From: Polyangiaceae bacterium
GTDB lineage: Bacteria; Myxococcota_A; Polyangia; Polyangiales; Polyangiaceae
Length of the DNA: 64,000 nucleotides
Direction of reading: 5' to 3'
Assembly: GCA_013361525.1 (NCBI GenBank)
Contig: JABFXY010000096.1
Coordinates: 30,434 to 94,433 of the forward strand
Part shown: positions 17,565 to 26,866 of the stretch, one piece after another
Layout of the letters: every line of letters begins with the position of its first letter
How positions within the stretch are numbered: the stretch's first letter is position 1
The notes under the pieces: generated by a model
What the model was told of the DNA's origin: nothing
Databases searched by the model: none
What the model saw: only the letters and a program-made list of their open reading frames with translations
Program-made: the position numbers and the translations under genes

Positions 17565-17999
17565 GTGCAACTCGTGACATGGTGGCTGGTCCGTCCCGCT
17601 CCGGCCGAGCCAGCAGAGGGCCACGTGAGCGATGGAATGCTCTCGCCGCGCCGCGAAGCGCGGGCGAACGTGCCCGCCTCCATGGAATGCGCGTCGGTCG
17701 GCTTGTTCACCGGGCCCTTCGCTCGCATGTCCCGCGGCTTGCAGCGCGTCCAGGAGGTCGTCCCAGAGCCGACCATCGACGAAATCATCGAGGAGCCGGT
17801 CTCCGCAAAGCGGCGCCGCTTCATCGACACGAAACAAGCGCTCGCCGCTGCCGCGACCCTCGGGCTGCTCAGCACACCACAAACGTCGGAGGAACAAGTG
17901 ATACTCGCGCACGAGAATGCGGCGTTGTGGGCGGCGTTCGAGGCTGTGTTGGCCACGCTCCATCAAACCGACGCGCGCTCGTGGTCCGTTGCACAATAG
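17565..17999 (+). CDS. hypothetical protein
   Basis: A 144-residue frame. The N-terminal 60 residues are Pro/Ala/Arg-rich; then VQEVVPEPTIDEIIEEPVSA, a basic patch, and two hydrophobic helices with ENAALWAAFEAVLATLHQ. No family recognised. It lies between a TPR-like frame and the convergent pckA operon. An opposite frame of similar length is open, so confidence is modest. Confidence 0.45.
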   Translation: MQLVTWWLVRPAPAEPAEGHVSDGMLSPRREARANVPASMECASVGLFTGPFARMSRGLQRVQEVVPEPTIDEIIEEPVSAKRRRFIDTKQALAAAATLGLLSTPQTSEEQVILAHENAALWAAFEAVLATLHQTDARSWSVAQ

Positions 18000-18028
18000 G
18001 AGCGAGGGCGAATCGTCGAGCGTCAACG

Positions 18029-18346
18029 TCAGCCCCACAGCCTCGTCTCGGAGATCTCTTGGCGGTCAGTCGTGCGGTCGAGCCGAGTCCCGCATCTCCT
18101 GCATGTGAAGTTGATCGCGGTCGGCCGCGCCGAGATGCCGACCAGGATGAGGCACCAACCACCGAATGTGTACTCGGCGGCGGGGGAGACCATGACGTGG
18201 CCTTTTTCGTGCCCGCACGGGCAGCGTCTCGGTTCCTTCTCGCTCGTTGATCGCTGCCCGAAGTCGTGCATTCGATGGTTCCTTCGCTTCGATTGGGCGC
18301 CGGTTCCAGAGCAACCCCCGGCGCGGAGGTGTGTTCCGAACTTCAA
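18029..18346 (-). CDS. small Cys-pair (zinc-ribbon-like) protein
   Basis: Up to 105 residues. The C-terminal two thirds carry CPCGHEKGHVMVSPAAEYTF, a hydrophobic GGWCLILVGISARPT and CRRCGTRLDRTTD. The two Cys pairs suggest a zinc ribbon interrupted by a hydrophobic strand, a layout I associate with conserved small proteins of myxobacteria. The TTG at 18346 overlaps the pckA stop (TTGA); the ATG at 18271 is an alternative. Function unknown; probably the last gene of the pckA transcript. Confidence 0.65.
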   Translation of the reverse strand: MKFGTHLRAGGCSGTGAQSKRRNHRMHDFGQRSTSEKEPRRCPCGHEKGHVMVSPAAEYTFGGWCLILVGISARPTAINFTCRRCGTRLDRTTDRQEISETRLWG

Positions 18347-19932
18347 GTCGAGAGTGGACCGGCCTTGCGAACGCGTTCGCTCGCCTGCTGCGCGTACTTC
18401 TTGAAGTTGTCAGCGAACAGCCCCGAGAGCTTCTTTGCCGTCGCGTCGTACGCTGCTTTGTCGGCCCACGTATTCCTCGGCACGAGGAGCTCGGTCGGTA
18501 CGTTGGGACACCACGTCGGTATCGCGAGACCGAACACGGGATCGACCTGCGTCAAGACCTTCGCGAGCTCCCCGGAATGGATCGCGTCGATGATCGCTCG
18601 CGTGTACTTGAGCTTCATGCGCGAGCCGACGCCGTAGGGCCCGCCCGTCCAGCCGGTATTGACGAGCCAAACGGGCGCGTCGTGCTTCGTGAGACGTGCG
18701 GCGAGGAGCTCCGCGTACTTCGTCGGGTGCCAGACCATGAAGGGCTGACCGAAGCATGCGGAAAACGTGGCCTGAGGTTCGGTCACGCCGACCTCCGTAC
18801 CGGCGACCTTCGCCGTGTACCCGCTAATGAAGTGATACATCGCTTGCTCCGCCGAGAGCTTCGCGACGGGGGGCAAGACGCCGAACGCGTCGGCCGTCAG
18901 GAAGATCACGTTATTTGGATGGCCGGCAACGCAAGGGATCTTCGCGCCCGGGATGTACTCGATCGGGTAGCTGCAGCGCGTGTTGTCGGTGATGGTGACG
19001 TTCGCGTAATCGACGACGCGCGACTCCCCATCGTAGACGACGTTCTCGAGCACCGAGCCGAACCGAATGGCACGGAAGATGTCCGGCTCCGCCTCCTCCG
19101 TCAGGTTGATCGCTTTCGCGTAGCAGCCACCTTCGACGTTGAAGACTCCTTCATCCGTCCACGCGTGCTCGTCGTCGCCGATGAGCTGGCGCTTGGGGTC
19201 CGCGGAGAGCGTCGTCTTGCCCGTTCCGGACAGGCCGAAGAGCACCGACACGTCGCCGTTCTTTCCCTCGGTCGCCGAGCAGTGCATCGACAGAACACCC
19301 TTCTTCGGCATCAGGTAGTTCATGATCGTGAACACGCCCTTCTTCATTTCACCGGCGTATTCCGTACCGAGGATCACGAGCTCCTTGTGCTCGAAGCTCA
19401 GGTCGATCGTCGTGGTCGATGTCATGCCCGACGTGTAACGATTCGCGGGGAATGGCCCACCGTTGAAGATGACGTAATCCGGATCGCCGAAGGCTTCGAG
19501 CTCCTTCTCCGTGGGACGGATGAGCATATTCCACATGAAAAGTGCGTGGTACGCGCGCTCGCAGATGACCCGGACCTTGATGCGATACTTCGGATCCCAC
19601 CCGGCGAATCCGTCGATGCAATAGAGGATCTCACGCGTGTTCAAGTAATCGATACACCGCTCCCTGTTCGTCAGGAAGATATGGTCGCTCATCTTGATAT
19701 TGACCGGCCCCCACCAAATGTCGTCCGTGCTCCCCGGTTCTTCCACGATGCGCTTGTCCTTCGGGCTGCGCCCCGTCTTCGAGCCGGAGAGGGCCACCAG
19801 TGCCCCCGTCGACGTGATCGCCGTGCCGTGCTCGCGCTGAAGTGCCAATTCGTAGAGCCTCGCTGGCGCGGGGTTGCGCAGCACTTCTTGGACCGTGATT
19901 CCGTGTTTGGCGATCGAGAACGGCTCAGACAT
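18343..19932 (-). CDS. pckA: phosphoenolpyruvate carboxykinase (ATP)
   Basis: A 529-residue cytosolic enzyme that converts oxaloacetate and ATP to phosphoenolpyruvate, CO2 and ADP, the entry to gluconeogenesis. Seen: SGSKTGRSPKDKR, NRYTSGMTSTTTIDL, the kinase P-loop GLSGTGKTTLSADP (about 240-253), IGDDEHAW with the metal-binding Asp pair, and NTGWTGGPYGVG. Length matches the ATP-dependent family. It follows a family A gene by 65 bp on the same strand and could share the sigma-54-driven transcript that starts upstream of 24594. Confidence 0.97.
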   Translation of the reverse strand: MSEPFSIAKHGITVQEVLRNPAPARLYELALQREHGTAITSTGALVALSGSKTGRSPKDKRIVEEPGSTDDIWWGPVNIKMSDHIFLTNRERCIDYLNTREILYCIDGFAGWDPKYRIKVRVICERAYHALFMWNMLIRPTEKELEAFGDPDYVIFNGGPFPANRYTSGMTSTTTIDLSFEHKELVILGTEYAGEMKKGVFTIMNYLMPKKGVLSMHCSATEGKNGDVSVLFGLSGTGKTTLSADPKRQLIGDDEHAWTDEGVFNVEGGCYAKAINLTEEAEPDIFRAIRFGSVLENVVYDGESRVVDYANVTITDNTRCSYPIEYIPGAKIPCVAGHPNNVIFLTADAFGVLPPVAKLSAEQAMYHFISGYTAKVAGTEVGVTEPQATFSACFGQPFMVWHPTKYAELLAARLTKHDAPVWLVNTGWTGGPYGVGSRMKLKYTRAIIDAIHSGELAKVLTQVDPVFGLAIPTWCPNVPTELLVPRNTWADKAAYDATAKKLSGLFADNFKKYAQQASERVRKAGPLST

Positions 19933-19997
19933 GATGAGGTCTCCTACAGACGCAGATTCGGTGTTTGTGTCGAGGCGAACCCTGATGCGACTCGGCG

Positions 19998-21071
19998 TCA
20001 GCTCAGGGTCCGGGTGAAGACAGCGACGCCGTGCGGGGTCGCCGCGCCGAGTGGGACGGCGCCGAGTTGCGCGATGTCGGCGAGCGGCTCGAACGCTCCC
20101 AGATCGTCGGCCGGAACGAGGGGGAGCGTGCCGGCGTGCAACGTCGCGGCCCCGATGAGGCCGTACTTCATCAGGATGAGCCAGCTCCTGAAGGAGTGGA
20201 CGAAGACGAGCCGACAGGCATTGGCGGCCTCGCGGCCCGCGTCCGCGATGCGCTCGCTCAACCGCGCCCCGAGCGTAATCCAGAGTGTCTGAAGTGCGCT
20301 ATCCAGTAGATCGCCGGGCCTTCGCGCCGCGAAGAACGCCGAGACAGCCAGTCGCGGGACCTCGTCGGCGATCGGCATGAGGTGTTGGAGCGCCGTCGAC
20401 GCGAGCGCGGTGACCCCGACACTTTGCCGCGTCGATGGCCAAAAGATGGGACCGCTGAGCGCGTTCGCCACGGCGGCGCGAAACACCTCCGCGCCGACCG
20501 TGCGAATCACCTCGAACGTGGCGAGCAGCGCAGCTGCGTGGGCGCCGGCGAGGCGATCCGTCGGCGCGGAGCGAATGAGCCGCGCCTCCTCACCGGAGCG
20601 CGCAGCGGCATAGGCGGAGGAGCGTTGCTCGTCGCGAGCCCACCCCGGCAGGGCGCGAAAGCTCGTGATCCATTCGACCCGCATGTCGGGCAAGTCGTGG
20701 TTCCGGGCGAGCCGCCGTCGGTGCTCGCCAATCAGGCTCTCGATGTAAAATCGCTCGTACGCAATGTCGAGTGGACAGAACCAATGGCCCGCGCGAATCC
20801 GATGCATGAAATCGGCAATGTCTCTCGTGCGCGCCCCGAAGGCCTCCTCCGCTGCAAGCTCGCGGACGATCGTGGCCTGCCGGGACCGCCTCGCGTGCGA
20901 GATTTCCTCGCCGCGGGACAGCTCGAAAATCCGAGGAGGCCACGCGTGGGCCGCGGCGGCGGACTTGTCGATGTTTGCTCTCGAATCAGGCAATGACGCC
21001 GCACCGTCACGGATGATGCGATCGCCGACCCTGAGCGTGCTCGAGTGACCCGCAATCCAGTACCGGGGCAT
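19998..21071 (-). CDS. unknown family A protein, copy 1
   Basis: A 357-residue protein of a family I cannot name. MPRYWIAGHSSTLRVGDRII opens it, DRLAGAHAAALLATFEVIRT with VGAEVFR lies in the middle, and AFEPLADIAQLGAVPLGA with VFTRTLS closes it. It aligns end to end with the protein at 29797-30888 (TRYWIEGRPSLLRAGD at the start, VFTRALS at the end). It is mostly helical with no signal peptide. Both intact copies lie next to a SAM methyltransferase gene, so the two products probably act together. The ATG at 21071 is chosen because the conserved block starts there. Confidence 0.8.
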   Translation of the reverse strand: MPRYWIAGHSSTLRVGDRIIRDGAASLPDSRANIDKSAAAAHAWPPRIFELSRGEEISHARRSRQATIVRELAAEEAFGARTRDIADFMHRIRAGHWFCPLDIAYERFYIESLIGEHRRRLARNHDLPDMRVEWITSFRALPGWARDEQRSSAYAAARSGEEARLIRSAPTDRLAGAHAAALLATFEVIRTVGAEVFRAAVANALSGPIFWPSTRQSVGVTALASTALQHLMPIADEVPRLAVSAFFAARRPGDLLDSALQTLWITLGARLSERIADAGREAANACRLVFVHSFRSWLILMKYGLIGAATLHAGTLPLVPADDLGAFEPLADIAQLGAVPLGAATPHGVAVFTRTLS

Positions 21072-21251
21072 CGTCTGCGGTTCGCCGACCGGATGCGCGG
21101 GGCTCAAGAACGGCCCCGGAGCGACGGTGCGGTAGGAACGACCAGGGAGTGAGATCCGCGCGAGAGGTCCCACGCGCGAGCGTTTCTATGCATGTTCGTG
21201 ATTCCGTCTTCGGTGGACGAAGCTCGACGAGGCGTTGCCGCGACGACCTCG

Positions 21252-22337
21252 TCAACCGATGAATTGCGGTTCGTCGGGGGCCATGAGCGCCCGCACGCGT
21301 ATCGCGAGCTCCTTCATGCTCGTGGGCTTCGCGGCGATCGCGTCGACCCGACCGACGGCGTCGATCGTCGCCGCGGGCGCGCCCGAGTAGAGAAGGATGC
21401 GAACGTGCGGCGCGAGCTTGCGGATGTGATCGGCGAGCTCGAGCCCGGACATTCCCGGCATCTCGAGATCCGTCACGACGACCGAGAAGCGCTCGGCTTG
21501 CGCCTGGATGAGCTCGAGCGCCGCCGACGCGCTCGACGCGCAGGTGATGCCCAACCCGTGCGCCGACAACGCACGCTCCACCGCGCGCAGCAATGCCGTG
21601 TCGTCGTCGACGTACAGCACCTCGCTAGCGGCATTGTCGGCGCGGAACGACTTCCCAGCGGGGATGTGAAGGACGCCTGCGTCCGTTTCGAGATAGGAGC
21701 CGCTCGGGAGCCGATCCGTCTTCACCCAGAGCCGCAGGATGTCGGACCCGATCGGCTCTTCGTGCTTCAGGTCCATGCTGTCGGGGATACGCCCGCCATA
21801 GCCGTGATACGTCACGAGGCGTCCCCCGACCGGCATGAGCCGCAGCGTCTCTTCGACCAGCCAGACGTCGCGCCAGTACCGCTTTTTGCCCAGCTCGACC
21901 TGATCATCGAGTTGAGCCGTGGAAGCGTAGAGGTTCTCCCCGAACGGGTTGAACACGTAGAGCGCGCTGTAACCGCGCATGAGCTCGAGGCTCACCTCGG
22001 CGTGAATGAACATCGTCTGGCGCGACAGGTTCAACGACTGCGCGGCGGAGCGCGCCGCGGAGACGAGGCCATACCGGTGCTCGATCCCGACGAAGCGGGC
22101 AGGCCTCGTCGAAGCGCCGACGAGGCAGAACTTGCCGACGCCGGACCCGATGTCGAGCACCGTCTTCGCACCACCTTCCGTGAGCCAGAGCGCCGCGCGC
22201 GCCGCGACCTCGACGGGGGTCCAATAGCGCGCGGACACGCGGCGCCAAGGAACGTTGTAGACCAGGTCGAACTCATCGTCGGTAACGAGGCCCGACTGTA
22301 GTCGCGCGGACGAGAACGGAGCGACGGTGTCGTTCAC
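21252..22337 (-). CDS. SAM methyltransferase fused to a receiver domain
   Basis: A 361-residue fusion. Residues 1-230 form a class I methyltransferase with SAM motif VLDIGSGVGKFCLVGA, FVGIEH, and YSALYVFNPFGENLY where motif IV would lie. Residues 240-355 form a receiver: VLYVDDDTALLRAVERAL, phospho-acceptor Asp in VVVTDLEMPGMSG, and the conserved Lys in AAKPTS. The DxGSGVG and VGIE pattern recalls DOT1-like methyltransferases. The architecture implies methylation gated by phosphorylation; substrate and partner kinase are unknown. The GTG start overlaps the SulP stop (GTGA). Paralogues without a receiver lie at 26867 and 29022. Confidence 0.88.
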   Translation of the reverse strand: MNDTVAPFSSARLQSGLVTDDEFDLVYNVPWRRVSARYWTPVEVAARAALWLTEGGAKTVLDIGSGVGKFCLVGASTRPARFVGIEHRYGLVSAARSAAQSLNLSRQTMFIHAEVSLELMRGYSALYVFNPFGENLYASTAQLDDQVELGKKRYWRDVWLVEETLRLMPVGGRLVTYHGYGGRIPDSMDLKHEEPIGSDILRLWVKTDRLPSGSYLETDAGVLHIPAGKSFRADNAASEVLYVDDDTALLRAVERALSAHGLGITCASSASAALELIQAQAERFSVVVTDLEMPGMSGLELADHIRKLAPHVRILLYSGAPAATIDAVGRVDAIAAKPTSMKELAIRVRALMAPDEPQFIG

Positions 22338-24196
22338 GGCACCTCCGCGATGGGTGTGCGCGTCGCGCTGTTGATCGTCGGCTCGCCGACGATCTCGTCG
22401 GCGAGGACGATCGCGGCCTCGATCGTGGGCGTGACATGGACGCCTCTGTATCGATTGTCCAAGTTCGCTTTCTTCCAGATGGTCGAGGGCTGTGGGAGCG
22501 GGCCGGCGAGGATGACGCGCTTGTGGAAAGCGACCAGACGCGCGATCGCGTTCTCCAAAGCCACGAGTCCGGTGCTGTCGATGACGGAGACCTTCCCGAG
22601 GTTGAGGACCATCACCGTGAACGTGTCGCCGCGGATCGCGTGTATGGCGCTCACGGCGTTTTGTGCCGCGCCGAAGAACAGCGGGCCGTTGATCTCGTAG
22701 AGGGCGACGCCCTTGGGCAGGTGGAACCCCGACAGCTCAGAGTGCGAATCGAGGACTGCACGGCTCTGCGTCATCTCCGCCATTCGGCGCATGAAGAGGA
22801 CCGCCGCCGTGAGGACGCCGAGCGTCACCGCGACAACCATGTCGAACACGACCGTCAACCCGAAGCACGCCAAGAGGACGAACACATCGCTCTTCGGCGC
22901 GACGCGGATGACGTGCGTGAAGCTCCGCACCTCCGACATGTTCCAGGCGACGAGCAGGAGCAATGCAGCGAGCGAGGCCATCGGTACGAACGCGACGAGG
23001 CGCGCGAGCGCGATCATCGACACGAGGATCACCAATGCATGAATGACCGCCGCGATGGGCGAGCGAGCGCCGGCCCTGACGTTCGTGGCCGTTCGCGCGA
23101 GCGCGCCGGTCGCAGCGATCCCGCCGAAGAACGGCGCCACGATGTTTCCGATGCCGAGCCCCACGAGCTCGGCGTCCGGATCGTGTCGCGTACCCGTCAT
23201 CCCGTCCGCGATGACACCGGAGAGGAGCGACTCGATGGCGCCGAGGAGGGCAATCGCGAACGCCGCGGGGAACAGCTCGCGCATCAGCCCCAGGCTCAAG
23301 TCTCCGCGCCACGGGAACGCGGGTACCGGCAATACAGGGGGAATTCCTGCGATGTCGACGCCGTCGACCACGGTGTGAAAGCGCGTGCCGATCGTCGCGA
23401 TGTGGAGCTGCGGAAATGCGAGCCCCGCCACGGCGACGACCGCGGCGACCGCGGAGATCGCGATCAGAGGCGCGGGCACCTTCTTCGTCAGCTTCGGGAT
23501 CGTGAGCAGCAGCGTAAGCGTGAGGGCTGCGACGCCGAGCTCGGCCGGCTGGAGGGTCGCGCGCGCCGACCACATCGCGGCCACTTTGTCCGTGAAGTGT
23601 TCCGGCATCGACGGGACCTGAAGGCCGAGCGCGTCTTTGATCTGAAGCGTCGCGATGACGGTTGCGATGCCCGTCGTGAAGCCGGTCGTGACCGGATGGG
23701 GGATGTATTGAATGAGCCGGCCGAGGCGCGCCGCGCCCATCGCGACGAGGATGAGCCCTGCCATGAATCCAGCCGTCAAGAGCCCGGCGAGGCCGTACTT
23801 CGTGACGATCGGCGCGAGGATGACGACGAACGCGGCCGTCGGGCCCGTGACCTGAAACCGGCAACCGCCGAAGATCGCGACCAGCGCGCCCGCGAAGATG
23901 GCCGTGTAGAGCCCGTGCTGCGGAGCGGCGCCGACGGCGATCGCGAGCGCCATCGACAGGGGGAGCGCCACGATGCCCACGACGAGGCCGGCGAGCGCGT
24001 CGGTGCGGAGGTCCGCGAGGCGGTAGCCCTCGGCGAACGTTTGCCGCACCGCGGTCGCGATCGGCAAGTCGGTGCGCTTCCTCCTCCCGGGCAGGCGCGC
24101 GCTGAGGGGCGCGCCGTCGCTGACGGAATATCGGCTCGAATCGGGGGGGCGCGGAATCGCGCGTGGTGGAGTTGGGGCCTTCGTGGCCATGGTCAT
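22334..24196 (-). CDS. SulP-family anion transporter with STAS domain
   Basis: A 620-residue inner-membrane protein: a cytosolic N-terminus, 10-14 membrane segments (QVTGPTAAFVVILAP, YIPHPVTTGFTTGIA and NIVAPFFGGIAATGALARTA are characteristic), and a C-terminal STAS domain around VSVIDSTGLVALENA. SulP proteins carry sulfate, bicarbonate or dicarboxylates; the substrate cannot be told here. The ATG at 24196 overlaps the preceding pseudo-receiver gene (ATGA) and the product is followed by the methyltransferase-receiver fusion, so it lies between two signalling proteins in one operon. Confidence 0.93.
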   Translation of the reverse strand: MTMATKAPTPPRAIPRPPDSSRYSVSDGAPLSARLPGRRKRTDLPIATAVRQTFAEGYRLADLRTDALAGLVVGIVALPLSMALAIAVGAAPQHGLYTAIFAGALVAIFGGCRFQVTGPTAAFVVILAPIVTKYGLAGLLTAGFMAGLILVAMGAARLGRLIQYIPHPVTTGFTTGIATVIATLQIKDALGLQVPSMPEHFTDKVAAMWSARATLQPAELGVAALTLTLLLTIPKLTKKVPAPLIAISAVAAVVAVAGLAFPQLHIATIGTRFHTVVDGVDIAGIPPVLPVPAFPWRGDLSLGLMRELFPAAFAIALLGAIESLLSGVIADGMTGTRHDPDAELVGLGIGNIVAPFFGGIAATGALARTATNVRAGARSPIAAVIHALVILVSMIALARLVAFVPMASLAALLLLVAWNMSEVRSFTHVIRVAPKSDVFVLLACFGLTVVFDMVVAVTLGVLTAAVLFMRRMAEMTQSRAVLDSHSELSGFHLPKGVALYEINGPLFFGAAQNAVSAIHAIRGDTFTVMVLNLGKVSVIDSTGLVALENAIARLVAFHKRVILAGPLPQPSTIWKKANLDNRYRGVHVTPTIEAAIVLADEIVGEPTINSATRTPIAEVP

Positions 24197-24594
24197 GCCT
24201 TCAATCGATTGCGAATGGTGTCGAGGATCATCGAGCCCCATGCGGGCTTCGGAATCACGACCGGCGCGGGCCGGTCTCCGGCGTCTGCGCGAATCAGCGC
24301 GTCGAAACGACGCGGTTCACCGCTGACGATCAGGGGCAGCACATCGCCGCGGCTCTTCAAGATCCGCGCAACGAGCGCCAGGACCGCGTCGCCGTCGAAA
24401 TCGTCGGCGAAGAGCACGACGGCAGCGACGCTCTCCGCCGTCAGCGCGGCGCTGTCGAGCTCACGTGTTCCGCGCACGCGCAGGCCTGCCGCGCTCAAGT
24501 AGGATTGGAGGCCGTCGAGCGTCTCGGGACTATCCGACGCGATGACGATCTCGGGGGTGGATTTGGGGGGGCGGCCTGCGCTTGGGCGCGGCAT
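24193..24594 (-). CDS. stand-alone degenerate receiver-like protein
   Basis: A 133-residue protein with the fold order of a response-regulator receiver: EIVIASDSPETLDGLQSYLS at the start, a DDF loop, LPLIVSGEPRRF in place of the Thr/Ser strand and VIPKPAWG for the conserved Lys-Pro. The usual acidic pair and the clear phospho-acceptor Asp are not in place (VVLFADDFDGD instead), so it may be a pseudo-receiver. It is the first gene of the operon with SulP, methyltransferase-receiver and family A, driven by a sigma-54 promoter 15 bp upstream. Confidence 0.7.
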   Translation of the reverse strand: MPRPSAGRPPKSTPEIVIASDSPETLDGLQSYLSAAGLRVRGTRELDSAALTAESVAAVVLFADDFDGDAVLALVARILKSRGDVLPLIVSGEPRRFDALIRADAGDRPAPVVIPKPAWGSMILDTIRNRLKA

Positions 24595-24608
24595 CGAGCC
24601 AGCCCAAT

Positions 24609-24624
24609 CGCAATGCTCGTGCCG
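24609..24624 (-). promoter_or_regulatory. sigma-54 promoter, locus 1 (pseudo-receiver/SulP/methyltransferase)
   Basis: The minus strand reads CGGCACGAGCATTGCG, a full match to GGCACG-N4-TTGC with exact spacing. Transcription would start close to the GTG or ATG region of the first gene (24594), so that gene's start may lie slightly further in. The element CTACGTCAAnTTGT begins 134 bp upstream of the first G of the -24. Confidence 0.75.
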
Positions 24625-24726
24625 GACGCGATTCGGCCCGTATCCTCCGGCGCGTCAGGTGGCTGGCGTCACATCCAGAGCCGAGCGCTGGCGTTAGCGG
24701 AGAAAGCGGCACATAGTGCACCCACC

Positions 24727-25713
<987 letters not shown>

Positions 25714-25757
25714 CGCGCGTTGGCGCCTCTTACCTCGGCGCGCAAGTTGGCGGCGCC

Positions 25758-25802
25758 GTGGTTCGGTTCTGGATCGCGGGCCACTCTGCCGTGGCCGGCG
25801 GT
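25758..25802 (+). pseudogene. 5-prime remnant of a family A gene
   Basis: A GTG frame reads VVRFWIAGHSAVAGG and matches the conserved start of family A (MPRYWIAGHSSTLRVG). The similarity stops after about 20 residues, where the convergent sigma-factor-like gene ends. It lies 45 bp after the sigma-54 activator stop, suggesting that an activator-family A pair once existed here. Confidence 0.55.
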
Positions 25803-26512
25803 TACCTCAACGACGGCCGTTCTGGTCCCTTCAAGGCCCTCGCGAGCTCCGTCGCGACACGCAGGCTCAACCGCCTGAGCTCCGGCTCGGACAGCACGAG
25901 CGCCTCGATGACCTCGTTCGTTGATCGCCGCTCCTCGTATCGAACGCGAAAATATGCGGGTTTCGGCTCGAGCAGCGAGCGAGCAGCCCGCCGTAGAATG
26001 GCGATGCTCCGCTCCAGGCGTTGTTGGTCCTCTTGGTCGTCCTGCTCGGGTTGATGATCGCGGAGCAAGTCATCGGCGAGCAGATGTACGGCGCGAATCT
26101 CGAGGCTCGCGACGAGCGCTGCGCGATCGCGTGAGGGCCCTCCCACGACCGGAGCGTCTGTCTCCATCGCGGCTGAGCGTGGCATTCCCTCATCAACCTC
26201 GATGTCGGCTAGAGGCCAGGGGTCGGGAGCGACCGACGCATGTTCGCCGGTGGCAAGCTGCGCTCGCGCGGCCGAGTGGATCTCTCGCCGGAGCGCCGCG
26301 AACGCATAGGGCTCCACCGGGCCGCGCTCCGCTCGATATTCCTTCGCCGCCGCCACCGCGGCGAATCGTCCCGCGTTGAGGAGCTCGTCGGCCTTCAGCG
26401 AGGGCCACCGAAGGAGCACCTGTTCGACGAGCGACTCGACCATCGGCAGCAACGAAGCACACAAAATCTGCTCTTCTGCCGAGACCTTCTCCGCGACGGC
26501 GTAGGACCTCAC
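25802..26512 (-). CDS. sigma-70-family-like sigma factor
   Basis: A 236-residue protein. Residues about 20-85 resemble sigma region 2: VEQVLLRWPSLKADELLNAG, FAAVAAAKEYRAERG and FAALRREIHSAARAQL parallel the FliA/SigF-type LDDLLSVG, AA-YDPERG and RGAILDEL blocks. The middle is acidic and unconserved; residues about 180-230 (RYEERRSTNEVIEALVLSEP then LRRLSLRVATELARAL) have a region 4 HTH layout. It probably directs RNA polymerase to a small stress regulon. Its ATG overlaps the stop of a small gene (ATGA), and the methyltransferase gene at 26867 lies just upstream on the same strand. Confidence 0.7.
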   Translation of the reverse strand: MRSYAVAEKVSAEEQILCASLLPMVESLVEQVLLRWPSLKADELLNAGRFAAVAAAKEYRAERGPVEPYAFAALRREIHSAARAQLATGEHASVAPDPWPLADIEVDEGMPRSAAMETDAPVVGGPSRDRAALVASLEIRAVHLLADDLLRDHQPEQDDQEDQQRLERSIAILRRAARSLLEPKPAYFRVRYEERRSTNEVIEALVLSEPELRRLSLRVATELARALKGPERPSLR

Positions 26513-26826
26513 GTGTGACCTGTCGTTTCGTCGGTCGCGTCGATGTCGGGATTCGTGTCCTGCGTACCCGAGTCGTGAGCGCAGCTGTCGAGCAGTCGGG
26601 CGAGCTTCGCGCGACCATAGGAGGTGCAGAGCAGCTCGTCGATCATGAACTCCCTTACATCGCGAAGCGCGCGCCTCGGCACCGTGCGCTGATAGGCCTG
26701 TAGCGCCTCGTCGACCAGAGACGCGGCGAGCGCCCGTTGGGCGTCCGTCGGGGCGGTCACGGGTTGCACCGCGTCATGATGAACATTGAAACCACCAACC
26801 ATCGGGTGAAGAGTAATCGTGCACAT
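26509..26826 (-). CDS. small protein coupled to the sigma-factor-like gene
   Basis: Up to 105 residues. The central block SLVDEALQAYQRTVPRRALR and IDELLCTSYGRAKLARLLDS is shared with the 60-residue protein at 17045; the C-terminus is acidic (DTNPDIDATDETTGHT). It could be a regulator of the overlapping sigma-like gene, such as an anti-sigma or adaptor protein, but this rests on position only. The GTG at 26826 or the ATG at 26802 may be the start. Confidence 0.65.
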   Translation of the reverse strand: MCTITLHPMVGGFNVHHDAVQPVTAPTDAQRALAASLVDEALQAYQRTVPRRALRDVREFMIDELLCTSYGRAKLARLLDSCAHDSGTQDTNPDIDATDETTGHT

Positions 26827-26866
26827 AGGCGAGCTTCGCTACATCGGAGATAGGCAGCGCAAGCTG

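Noticed and set aside
18247..20292. Long plus-strand frame opposite pckA
   Set aside because: No domain and antisense to a clear PEP carboxykinase.
22436..24502. Long open frame on the plus strand opposite SulP
   Set aside because: Arg/Asp/His-rich translation without domains; a mirror of the real SulP codons in high-GC DNA.
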